Positions 44,270 through 53,784 of a DNA stretch of 64,000 nucleotides are shown here, in pieces. The notes under the pieces were generated by a model that searched no databases, was not told the DNA's origin, and saw nothing but the letters and a program-made list of their open reading frames with translations. The translations under genes and the position numbers were made by a program. This DNA comes from Celoporthe dispersa. Its lineage: Eukaryota; Ascomycota; Sordariomycetes; Diaporthales; Cryphonectriaceae. Every line of letters starts with the position of its first letter. Within the stretch, counting starts at the first letter, position 1. The stretch covers positions 62,001 to 126,000 of the forward strand of contig WAID01000017.1 of assembly GCA_016584495.1 (NCBI GenBank), written 5' to 3'.

Positions 44270-44749
44270 TATTCTATTTATGCAATTATTTAATCTAAAC
44301 TAGCCTCTGAGTTCACCAAGGGACTTATTGAATAAGCTTTGCAGCCTGAAGCCCCCAAAAAAGGGGGGGGAATTTTTTTTTTGCAGGTACGAAGTATGCT
44401 TGCATACTTCGTACGCAAACATAAGCATAATTGCACCTAAATAAGACCTTTTTTTTTAGCCGGCTAAAAAAAAAAATAAACCAAATAGGTTACAGCAAAA
44501 ACAGAGCCCTAGCCCTCACCTAAAAAAATTTTTAACTTAACATACACGCTTACGCAGCACTGTGAATTTATAAAAATAAACATAATGAGCTTGCGTCGTA
44601 AATTTTTATAATACAACCTTTGCAGCACACACAAAACAAGTTTATTTTACGGCGGCTGCGAAGCTAGCCGCCATCACATAAGAAACTTCCTCCCCTTAAT
44701 AATTAAATCGGCAGCTATGTCACCATAAAATTAAAAAGCAGCAGAGATA
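44270..44749. other. trnD-trnS(gcu) spacer
   Basis: No gene. A hairpin TACGAAGTATGC/GCATACTTCGTA at 44388-44413 and a GC palindrome at 44650-44672 are present. Confidence 0.55.
44650..44672. repeat. GC palindrome, same family
   Basis: CGGCGGCTGCGAAGCTAGCC with GCC, in the trnD-trnS(gcu) spacer. Confidence 0.9.
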
Positions 44750-44822
44750 CGAATTAGATCGGATTCGAACCGACATCTACTTCCGTGACAAGGAAGTCCT
44801 TGACCAATTAAGTTACTAATTC
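44750..44822 (-). tRNA. trnD: tRNA-Asp (GUC)
   Basis: Acceptor GAATTAG/CTAATTC, anticodon stem CTTCC/GGAAG with loop TTGTCAC (GUC), T-arm GTCGG-TTCGAAT-CCGAT. Confidence 0.94.
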
Positions 44823-45182
44823 AGGATTCACATAATTCTTTTTAGTTTAATAAATCATTAGATATACTATTTTAGGACTAGCTACCGAATCTACCTTGTA
44901 TTTTATAAACTAAGCTAACAAGTTTATTACTTTTTAAGACAGACGAAGTCGCCCATAAATAAAAAGAAATCTACACAAATTCACCGCGACGATTCAATTA
45001 AGATAGTCCAATTTTAAAAAATTATATAATTTTTAACTGCTTGCTTGCTTTCTTAAAAGTTTATACTAACCTTAGAGATAATATCATATCTAACTACCGT
45101 GAAATATAGAGCTTACGCCTAAAAAAAAAATGATGATTCCATTCTATTTCATTCCTGCCTTATAAAACAACAGCCGTGTATA

Positions 45183-45255
45183 TAGGCTTTGCCGGATTCG
45201 AACCGGCATCTTAATGATTAAAAGTCACATGTATTAACCATTATACTAAAAGCCC
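45183..45255 (-). tRNA. trnK: tRNA-Lys (UUU)
   Basis: Acceptor GGGCTTT/AAAGCCT, anticodon loop CTTTTAA (UUU), T-arm GCCGG-TTCGAAT-CCGGC. Confidence 0.94.
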
Positions 45256-45396
45256 TTGGACGGATTAATCTACCCGGCCTTAAACCGGGTTGGTAATTCC
45301 ACCCATCCCATAAGTCACCACAATTCTCTAAATATTCACTGCTACTGGTTAGCAACTGTAGGGTGGCTTCACCACACGTACCTAATATGAAAAAAT

Positions 45397-45467
45397 CAAG
45401 AGCACTCAGATTCGAACTGAGAACCGGAAGGTTGAAGCTTCTTATTTTACCATTAAACTATACTCTT
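45397..45467 (-). tRNA. trnW: tRNA-Trp (UCA)
   Basis: Acceptor AAGAGTA/TGCTCTT, anticodon stem GAAG/CTTC with loop CTTCAAC, anticodon UCA. This reads both UGG and UGA as Trp and confirms the genetic code used by the ORFs in the window. Confidence 0.93.
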
Positions 45468-46132
45468 TAAAGCGGGTGCGTATAAAAAAAAATATGCACC
45501 CTATCATATTATTATTTACTATAACATACACCTTTATAGAAAAGACCCTTAAGTAAATTTAATACTAAGACAACAATAAATTATTTCATCCTATGCTTAT
45601 TGCGTATTAAAAAGAATTTTCATATTATTCACTTCCATCTTAATAATTTGAAAGTATAGGTTCAGACTTATATTTACAATTTTAGTAAAATCATGTTTAA
45701 TTTTTTTTTCAAGATAAGTAGTAAAATTATTATATTTTTTTTTAGTAAGACTAACTTACCCTTTAAGATACTATTTAAATTACTCTAAACCTTCCTTACT
45801 TATGTTTTCATTATATTCTTCAAAAAAGTTAGAATAATCTTTTTAAGTTATTTTGAGCGCAAGCTCAGCATTAAATTATTTTTGGGCTGCAATAATTTAG
45901 AGTTTGCGATCTAAAACCATATTAAACTCTTGAGGCAATTTTTTTTATACAACTCTAGAGCTTTTTTCTATCATAAGTGCTAAAAGCCACCTTATTTATA
46001 ATCTGCTAAATATTTTTCCAATTTTTCCTTTTAATTTTTATTACTAGAATACTCAACCTCTTTGTTATCTTTCATATATACGTTAACGTTTTTTAGTCTA
46101 AGCTCGAAACGTAAAAAAATTATGATTTTTTA
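45468..46132. other. cox3-trnW spacer
   Basis: AT-rich, no gene. Includes at 45880-45940 a block (GGGCTG, AATTTAGAG, TCTAAAACCATAT) that resembles blocks at 42730 and 50825; the parent sequence is unknown. Confidence 0.45.
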
Positions 46133-49100
46133 TTATGAACCTCAATAATAAATTGAAACATACAAAAAAAGTCATACAACATCCACAAAATGTCAATAAA
46201 GAATACCACCTTCAAAACCTAAATGATGATTGTCAGTTAAATGATAGGCAAATATTCTTCATAAAGCTACAGATAAGAAAAGAGTTCCGATTATAACGTG
46301 CACAAATTTATTAACAATAATTCACATTATTGATTAGACTATGTCATCATACTAGTGCTTATTAAAAGAAAATATTTTAATAATTAATATGAAAAGTTTA
46401 ATGCCATTCTTTACTTTAACTTTGCACTTCTTAAGAAGTGCAAAATACTATTTTATTGTAGGAGGTATGTTGCATACCGCCAAATAAAAATAATTTTAGT
46501 ACTTTATATTTATTAGCTAGTCGTTGAACCTTTATATATGCCATAAACAACGATATATACTTGGTAGCAAATTATCATTAAGCGAATAACTTCATAGATA
46601 ATGACTTTTTTGCAATTTACTTTTTTATAAAAAAAAATTATATAATATTATTTTAAAACAAAAATATACCCTTTATGGGACTTACCTGAATTTAAACATT
46701 GTTTTATCGTATTTCTAGAAATATTAAGACTTTTAGCACATTCAGCCATACTACTATAAATCTTTCTAGTGTTATTACTATCTATAACAAAAATATTAGT
46801 TGCTTCACTTACTAATTTATCAGTATCTCTAATATATCGTACACCAGATCCTCTTATCTCATAAGGGCTATCAGATAAATAAAGTGCAGATAACATATTG
46901 TCGATTTCTGAAATAGAAATACGTTTTTTATCTTTAAGCAGATTTATATTAGTAGTTAATCTATATTTGTTCATATGTAATTTTATTGCATCAAATACAA
47001 GTTTACCTTCCAATGTAGTATGATAACCTTTATAGTAAATATCTACCAATTTCAATCACAATGAAAAATCTTTAACTTTTAAAGTTTTTAATAAAACTTC
47101 TTTATTATTATCAAACATAATAGGTATAAAAATATCCCTAAGGTCATTAATTTTATTAATTTCTAACACAATAGTAGGATTACTATTAACTCTATACTCT
47201 CGCGGAGTTGTCAATAAAACATTACCAGTATTAATAAATTCTCTTATCTTATTGTACAATTCTAATTCTTTAATATGATTTTCCAATTTAAATCTAGGCA
47301 CATATTTATTAGTTGAAAAGGTAGCCTCTGCATCTATAAACCCGGCTAATCAATACTTAGTTATATTAATATTTTTATTTATAGAAGCTGGAATCCATTT
47401 ACCTGACATCTTTTGCATTTCATTTTTATAACCTATTATAGCCAATTTACCTTCAACAGATAAATGATTTTTATTATTAGTTAATAACACTGCATTTTTA
47501 AATAATTCGAAATGGTGATATTTTGAACTGTTAAGATTTATATAATCAAAAATGGGTATTATAACATATACTAATGAGTTTATATCATTTACAAAATAAT
47601 TCACTCTATCTTTAGATTTAGAAATATGCCCACATTTGATAGTATTCTTAATATATTCTAATACCTCTATATCATCTTTATGAAGGCCAATTTGAAATGT
47701 AAATTGAACAGATTTATAACTGGTATCCTTTAAATCTGTTAATCTAATATGGAAATTACCCTCCCCGTCTGTAAATCCTACAAATCATTCTAAAAATTTT
47801 CTATTTAAGTAATAGGAATTAACTTTAGATACCTCGCCAACGCCCGGAATAGTAATATTTAATTTGTTGTTTATATTAGTGTTACTAACTAAATTGCTAT
47901 AGTTTTTATTATTTATTTTTTTAATATTATATAATAAATTATTAGGGCTGCTACTCAACCCGTGGAACCCTGTACCGAAGAAAAAACATGTACCATAAGC
48001 ACCATCACTTATTGTAAAAGATGATACACTGTATTCTAAACCTTGGAAGCCTGTGAATATTACAGCTAATAATACTGTTGCTACTGAACCATATAATGCA
48101 CCAGTTCTATCTCCTTGTATTAAAGAGTGGTGAGCTCATGTCACCGTTGCTCCACTTGACAGTAAAATTACTGTGTTTAATAAAGGTAGTTCAAAAGGAT
48201 TTACTGGTTCTATTCCAATTGGTGGTCATTGAGCTCCTAATTCTACAGTAGGTGTTAACGCACTATGAAAGAACGCTCAAAAGATAGCCACAAAGAATAA
48301 AGCTTCTGATACTATAAATAGTATCACACCTAAATTTAGTCCTTTTTGGACTGCGAGGGTGTGGTCACCTAGGTAAGTCATGAATTATTAATCAATATAT
48401 CACTATATTGTTTGGACTATATCTTAACAAATGGGCTATAAAAATAACGCATAAGTTTTTCACGCATAGTCTCTGAGGATCCTACTAAGATAATTATCCG
48501 TCCCATAGTTTCCTGCTGATTTTCTCATAATTATAAGAATTTCCAGCATACAGTTAAATTTAAAGAGACCACTAATAACTAGGTGTAAAAAAGGATTATT
48601 TACTCTTTAACTTAAGCTATTAAAGATTTAATTTTTAATCTACCTTCCAATGTAAGATGCTCTTTGGCTATCATCATATCATAAACAATTCTTCATTTCA
48701 TATAATTATTCAGTTTTTCACCTATTACGGGGTACTTATCAAAATAGTTTACTAAAGGTTCTAATTTACCTATGGCGGATACAGTTAAAGATAATACTTC
48801 AGATTGTTTTTTATTTATATAAGTTTTTACAGGACAATCTAAAAATATTGCTAACTTTTCCATAAAAGGTAACATAGATAAAGATGTAGGTTTATCATGC
48901 GCACGTTGATCTAATCTATATTTAAGAGTAACGTGCTCACTACGAGCTCTTTTCATATCCCCTGATTTGGGTTTACCTTCAACATATTTGATTCCAAAGT
49001 GACCATCAGAATCGGTAAACCCTGTTAGTCAACTATTACTTCCAAAATCAGAATTATCTAACAAACTTTCTGGTATACTTAAAGAACACTTAACATTCAC

Positions 49101-49781
49101 AATGTTAATTAAATTATTAAAAGTTTGATTTTTAGGAGTTCTAAACTTACCATGCATTAAATTTATCAATAATTGAATACCTTTTAAATCTCCTATAACA
49201 TAACGAAGGGTATTTCCCTCAGTCATTTGAAAACGACCTATATAACCTAATTCAGACTGAATAAAAGCATATAAACCTAAATTATTTATATGAGACGTAA
49301 AAACTATTCTAGGATTAAACACTCTAGTGGCTTTAGAGTTTTTAAATAGAGCCGGAATAGAAATATGACCATCTCCTTCCAATAAACCAGCTAAATAATA
49401 CCCAAAGTTCTCTGAATTATTTTCATAGATTTTATACGAAGGCTTCGCCGAATTTAATTTCAAATTATTTAATGATTGACTTACATCTTCAACTGTAATA
49501 ACACTAGCTGTAGCTAAAGAATAAGTATCTTCTTTATTGGAATATCTACCAATATTTGTGGTAGCCTCTGATATAATATCTCTAAATCAAAAAGACATAG
49601 CTGAAACAACTAATAGTAAAGCTATGTAAAAGAAATAGTAACTATTGCTAAAATTATGCATAGATAATGCAGCACTAGTTGTTAAATTTAATAAACAAAT
49701 ACTTGTAAATAAAGGTCAAGGAGATGGGCTTACTAAATGAAACGGATGATCTTGAAAGTTACTTCTTATTAAGTTTGTCAT
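46133..49781 (-). CDS. cox3: Cytochrome c oxidase subunit 3 (three exons)
   Basis: Complex IV membrane subunit. Exons 49781-49563, 48378-47958 and 46302-46133 give 270 codons with stop (269 residues), the exact usual length, with no frameshift. Landmarks: MTNLIRSNFQDHPFHLVSPS, SFWFRDIISEA at the exon 1 end, TYLGDHTLAVQKGLNLG at the exon 2 start, SEALFFVAIFWAFFHSAL, GAQWPPIGIEPVNPFELPLL, FGTGFHG at the exon 2 end and HVIIGTLFLSVALWRIFAYH in exon 3, ending SIYYWGS. Both introns obey the exon-T/intron-G rule. The 24-base leader motif 20 bases upstream is also found before the GIY-YIG ORF at 53428. Confidence 0.96.
46303..47957 (-). mobile_element. cox3 intron 2 (group I)
   Basis: Splits GFHG and HVIIG inside the Leu codon. 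Its ORF extends the exon 2 frame. After the ORF: R-like GTTCAACGACTAGC (46520) and TGACATAGTCTAATCA (46335) near the 3' end. Confidence 0.9.
46648..47957 (-). CDS. LAGLIDADG endonuclease fused in frame to cox3 exon 2
   Basis: Frame passes from GFHG straight into LSSSPNNLLYNIKKINN. Motif 1 WFVGFTDGEGNFHIRL (about 47780) and motif 2 WLAGFIDAEATFSTNKY (about 47350); motif 2 has lost the usual Gly after Glu-Ala, so activity of that half is uncertain. The C terminus carries a NUMOD1-like helix-turn-helix SSMAECAKSLNISRNTIKQC ending HKGYIFVLK at 46648. About 436 residues past the exon, uninterrupted with TGA as Trp (47056, 47302-47350, 47605). Confidence 0.92.
48379..49562 (-). mobile_element. cox3 intron 1 (group I)
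   Basis: Splits DIISEA and TYLGDH. Core lies near the 3' side: ATGCTGGAAA (48545), AATCAGCAGGAAAC (48520), CCTCAGAGACTATGCGTG (48475), AAGATATAGTCC (48420). The ORF occupies the 5' part. Confidence 0.92.
48612..49562 (-). CDS. LAGLIDADG endonuclease/maturase fused to cox3 exon 1
   Basis: In-frame extension of cox3 exon 1 (TTNIGRYSNKEDTYSLATAS). Motif 1 YYLAGLLEGDGHISIP (about 49400) and motif 2 WLTGFTDSDGHFGIKY (about 49030). Further typical segments: GKFRTPKNQTFNNLINIVN, YFDKYPVIGEKLNNYMKW and EHLTLEGRLKIKSLIA before TAA 48612. Uninterrupted; the TGA at 48693 and 49023-49030 is Trp. The two complete motifs make this a good candidate for an active enzyme or maturase. Confidence 0.93.
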
Positions 49782-49796
49782 ATTCTTAATAGTAAA

Positions 49797-49825
49797 AACA
49801 GTTAGTTTGATTTATAGTTATCTTA
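49797..49825 (-). promoter_or_regulatory. cox3 leader motif
   Basis: Coding strand ATAACTATAAATCAAACTAA then CTGT, about 20 bases before the cox3 ATG. The identical 24 bases occur at 53447-53470 before another ORF. Function not known. Confidence 0.6.
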
Positions 49826-49908
49826 GCATATTTATTACCAAGCTGAAGAAAAAAAGGAAGTAAAAACAATAATCGTTCGTTTACTCTTTTTACAACTAAA
49901 CTATCATT

Positions 49909-50011
49909 AGCCTCTTAGATGAATCGAACATCTATCCCGATATTAAAAGTATCTTGCCAACTTTACTGTTGAGTAATAACACTAATATTAACGTAAACTC
50001 CTAAAAGAGGC
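49909..50011 (-). pseudogene. tRNA-like sequence with a 30-base insert, probably non-functional
   Basis: Acceptor GCCTCTT/AAGAGGC pairs perfectly, the T-arm AGATG-TTCGATT-CATCT is intact, and GATA-CTTTTAA-TATC looks like an anticodon arm (UUU). A D-arm-like ACTCAACAGTAAAGT is preceded by about 30 extra bases between acceptor and D-arm. The T-arm and flank match trnN at 51134, so it may be a diverged trnN copy. A real trnK exists at 45183. Confidence 0.5.
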
Positions 50012-51127
50012 ATACTTCAAAAATAAAGAGAAGGGGGAGTAATAACCCTCCCCCCCCTTTTTTTATCATAAAAAAGTAAAGTGACCAATTATCAATAACT
50101 ATAGTTGAGCCAACAAAAATTTTAATAGTCTTATACTCAAAGAACTGCAAACAGAATACCATCTAATAAACACAAAGCAAGCTATCTATCGATTATATAG
50201 ACGCAAGCTAAAAACTACCTCCTATTTACCATATTAGCTTATATAAAAAAAATATAATCTAAACCATCCTAAATTAAATGAACTTTATCTATTATTAAAT
50301 TAACTACCGGATATCAGTCTTGAAAATCTAACAACTTGGCGCCAAAAAGCGGATATTTACAAAAATATGGTATAATTTTTTCACCAAGAGCTTAACACGG
50401 TAAAACCACGCAGCTGGTAAAACCGCTCCTTGAAAAATTTGAACAAATAAAATCTGCACAAATCTTTTTAGAATTAACACTAAAACGACCACATACAAAA
50501 ATAATACACCAAACTTTTTATTATTTCTTCATCTATTATACGCTAAGAAATTTGAAAATTTTAAGCTACTTAATTATTAGTAACATGACCGGCTATCTTT
50601 CTTTTGAAGTGTAAGCTCATAAAGAAAAAACTTTTATATGCAACAAACCCTGTAATTCATTCTGTATACAATTCAGACTAATATTTAACTAAAGATCTTA
50701 GAACTGATATAATCTTAAATAATTAAGATGAGCTTGTACCATAAATCAGTTAAACCTTTATTTAAACAAACACGTAGATTCACAATCTTTTGAATTAATG
50801 ATAAGCTTTTATTACCAGCATTTTCAGGGCTGCGACAATTTAGAACTTACACCATAAAACCGCATAAAGTAGCAGCTCCAGATCCCCCTCAATGAAAACC
50901 TCAATTGGACAATTTGAAATTTTACTTACATCAATACTAAAATAACCACGCCTTTTGGGTACAGCACCGAAGAAACCAGTAATAAATAAAGGAGAAAGTA
51001 AAGGTAAATTAGATTGGTTAAGTTATTTACTACTAAATATACTGCCTGGAGAGAGCTATTATTGCCACAAAAATATAATAAACATAAGGGTAAAGCTATA
51101 GTTATTTACGTATCTATAATTCACATA
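50012..51127. other. trnN downstream spacer with endonuclease remnant
   Basis: No intact gene. The remnant at 50830-51000 is listed separately. Remaining sequence is AT-rich with a C-run at 50050. Confidence 0.5.
50830..51000 (-). pseudogene. LAGLIDADG remnant sharing the VPKR insert
   Basis: Coding strand gives ITGFFGAVPKRRGYFSIDVS near 50985-50925, matching VTGFVDAVPKRCGCFLITL in the remnant downstream of rps3 (26480). In both, the acidic EG of the motif is replaced by a VPKR segment. The rest is heavily broken. Confidence 0.55.
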
Positions 51128-51133
51128 CTAATT

Positions 51134-51204
51134 AGCCCCTAAGATGAATCGAACATCTATCTCAGCATTAACAGTACCGAGCTCTACCGTTGAGCTATAG
51201 AGGC
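51134..51204 (-). tRNA. trnN: tRNA-Asn (GUU)
   Basis: Acceptor GCCTCTA/TAGGGGC, D-arm GCTCAACGGTAGAGC, anticodon loop CTGTTAA (GUU), T-arm AGATG-TTCGATT-CATCT. Confidence 0.93.
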
Positions 51205-51717
51205 TATTGGGCATGAAAGCTGTGAATATAGAAGTTAAATAACACCCTTCCCTCCCCCTTATTTCTACACCACTAATTTCCGGGATAGGTGGATTCTTAG
51301 GAACCCTCCCCCAACAAGCATGTCTGCTGCGGCTTACTTTCGTCACAAGCACACACCCGGATTTTTCACCCTACACCCTATAAACTACCTAGGTCGGATA
51401 AAAAAAAAGATAAAAAAAAAGGATAAAAAAATTTGAATTGAAATTCAGGCTGCGCCTTCAATAATATAGTTTAGTAAATATACGCAAAATGTGACCATTT
51501 TCTAATAATTTACCCAAACTCTTCTTTTCTAAACACTACCCCTCAATTTAGGTATCATTCCTACGTAACCTACCATATCTAAATAAAAAATTAATAAATA
51601 GATAAGCAAAGCTAAGCTTAAAAATCCTTTTTTAGAAATAGCCACTACCGTATTTACACCGTGCTATAATTATTTTTTAGTCAAAAATAATAAGTCATCA
51701 GCTAAAACAACGCAAAC

Positions 51718-51801
51718 TAGGAAACAAGAGATTCGAACTCTTAAAAGCATTAGCTACTGAGTTTACAGCTCAGCCCTTCTTACCAATAAAGGGAGTTTCC
51801 T
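51718..51801 (-). tRNA. trnY: tRNA-Tyr (GUA)
   Basis: Class II with long variable arm; acceptor AGGAAAC/GTTTCCT, anticodon stem CTGAG/CTCAG with loop CTGTAAA (GUA), T-arm AAGAG-TTCGAAT-CTCTT. Confidence 0.94.
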
Positions 51802-52399
51802 TTAAGGAAACTTCTTACCCCTCCTTTAAGTCTAGTTTAATTTATTTGACCATGAGCAAGCTCTAAAGTAGATGATGCAAGCTCATAACTAAAATAATAA
51901 AAAAAAATACAAGTATCCTGAGGACGAGCTTGCTTATAAATTTAATACAGGCGATCAGAGAGGAAGTAAAATGAACTTGTTTAATTTTTTCGACGCTAGC
52001 TCATACTCAAAAAACTAGATCTTGTAATTTTATTATTATTATTTTTTTCAGCAGAAGTACGAAGTATGCACACCGCGGAAGAAAAAAAAAGATCTAGTTT
52101 AGTTGCAAGCATGCTTCCAAATTAGAAGCATGCTTGCACGCAAAAAAGTAAAAAACATAGAGCTTGCGCGGCTGCGTAGCATACCTGCTTGCGCCTAAGC
52201 TTGCTCCTAAAAAAAAGAAATTTTCTACCTTTATTATTTGAATAAAGAGGGAAGAGAGGGGAAACCAAATACAGCGGTGTAAACTCGCGATAATAATTTC
52301 CCTCTATTCTTAAATCAATTTTTGAAATAATGCGCCCAGTAAGGGAAGTTAAACCTTACCACACGACTTCCTATGCTACTACGTCACTACCTATCATAG
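51802..52399. other. rns-copy to trnY spacer
   Basis: No gene. Palindromic AGCATGCTTGC pieces at 52105-52140 and mini-hairpins at 52170-52185. Confidence 0.5.
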
Positions 52400-52510
52400 A
52401 TAACGTGTATATATTTCTCTCCCGAGTCGGCATATAAACAGCATATTTATTGTTAATGGTTAATCAATCCCTAATCCCCGGAGGGGATAGCAACTTCCAC
52501 TACGAGATTA
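52400..52510 (-). pseudogene. Diverged second copy of the rns 3' terminus
   Basis: Coding strand CGTAGTGGAAGTTGC and TGATTAACCATTAACA, then ATATACACGTTAT, parallel to GGTAGTGGAAGTTGC, TGATTAACCATTAACATAG and ATATACACGTTAT at 53725-53815. The hairpin between the blocks differs (CCCCTCCGGGG here, CCCGGGG there). It immediately follows the stop codon of the GIY-YIG gene. Confidence 0.82.
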
Positions 52511-52522
52511 TCAAATTAGGTT

Positions 52523-53428
52523 TTAGCTTGAAGAACCTACTTTACTAATCACATATCTACCCATGTACGGCTTAGTATTCTTACCATTTAATTTATTCAT
52601 AATAGTTGAATTACTAGCATTCAATGCCAGAGCTGCATTTCGCGCAGAAGGATACCTAGAGATTATTCCTGTATTTAAGTCTAAAACTGCGACAGGTTCT
52701 GCTGTTAAAGTTGCTTGGAGTTTTTTGAAACGGGTAAGATCTGATTGCTTAAATACAGGTTTTTCAGTTACAGATTTTAGTTCTTTCTCTAATTTAATCA
52801 ATTTTAACTCTAATTTATCAACTTTCATAGTTAAGTATCCCACAATAAACTCACCTAGATTTAAATTTTTATTACTTCTTTTATGTAATAAAACCATTTT
52901 AGCCATTCTTAATTTTAAACGTGTAGCATCAGTTGTTAAGCGACCTAACGATGAACCTGCTTTTGTACAAATATTATAAAAAGGGCTTAATGTATCAATA
53001 TAATACTGTTCTCGATTAATACATTCAGATTTTTCGCAATACTCTAAAATGTCTAACCTAAAATTAATATACCCATATTTCAACAAAGCCTTATATATTA
53101 CACTCTTATTTTTTTGGAGCTCCTTTTTTAATCAAACGGGTGAAAAATAATCTCTTAGTCTACGTGATAAATCCACAGAACTACCTATATATGTCTTTCC
53201 ATTAACTAAATTAACAAAACGATAAACACCGGATTTTTCCTTGTTATCACTAAGAATAGATTTTTTATTATCTAGATTCAAATACGTTCTGGCTACGCCA
53301 CTCGAGAATCTAGAATTTATTGGCGAAATTGTTACATAATTGCGGCGCAGCCCTAAACCTATCTTTGTAGAAGCTAAACTCAAAAAAGAAAATCTAAGTT
53401 CAGCGAAAGCATATGAAAGTACAATCAT
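52523..53428 (-). CDS. GIY-YIG endonuclease gene inserted at the 3' end of rns
   Basis: Intact 301-residue ORF from ATG 53428 (MIVLSYAFAELRFSF). Nuclease domain SGVYRFVNLVNGKTYIGSSV with LSRRLRDYF (about 53225-53135), FRLDILEYCEKSECINREQY, PFYNICTKAGSSLGR, a Leu/Lys-rich helix (DKLELKLIKLEKELKSV) and a C-terminal NUMOD1-like SARNAALALNASNSTIMNKL ending at 52523. TGA near 53130 is Trp. It is not between exons; instead it is bounded by the real rns end and a second copy of it. Upstream it has a copy of the cox3 leader. Confidence 0.92.
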
Positions 53429-53590
53429 TTTTTTTTATTAAATATAATTACAGTTAGTTTGATTTATAGTTATCCACAACTCCTCTACTGTCTGGAGAGA
53501 GGTTTATTGTAGCAAAACATGAAAAGGAAACAAAAAATAATACACATTATTAACATAAAGCTACTCTTTATACCAATAAACAAAATTGCA
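53429..53590 (-). promoter_or_regulatory. Copy of the tRNA-cox3 leader before the GIY-YIG ORF
   Basis: The 24-base block ATAACTATAAATCAAACTAA + CTGT at 53447-53470 is identical to the cox3 leader and lies at the same distance from the ATG. Further upstream, matching but diverged patches (AAAGAGTA, a purine run) continue toward a tRNA-like sequence, as they do upstream of cox3. Confidence 0.65.
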
Positions 53591-53596
53591 TTATTT

Positions 53597-53670
53597 AGCT
53601 CCTTAGGTGAGTCGAACACCTCAGCTGTATCTCTATTAAAGCTACCACAACTCGCCACCGAGAAGAGTTT
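53597..53670 (-). pseudogene. tRNA-like sequence between rns and the GIY-YIG gene
   Basis: A clear T-arm (AGGTG-TTCGACT-CACCT) and acceptor 3' strand AAGGAGC are present with CTCGGTGGCGAG as a possible D-arm, but the 5' acceptor does not pair properly and no clean anticodon arm can be drawn. Its position and flanks match those of the tRNA-like sequence at 49909. Confidence 0.45.
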
Positions 53671-53784
53671 AGGGTGCTTAGCACCCCGTACCATAGCCTT
53701 TTACGTTAAATAATCTTTTTAAATAACGTGTATATGCTTCTCTTAAAAAGAGGCTGGACATATACGACTTATTCTATGTTAATG

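Noticed and set aside
52563..52979. Plus-strand 138-codon ORF
   Set aside because: Exact antisense shadow of the GIY-YIG gene 52523-53428.
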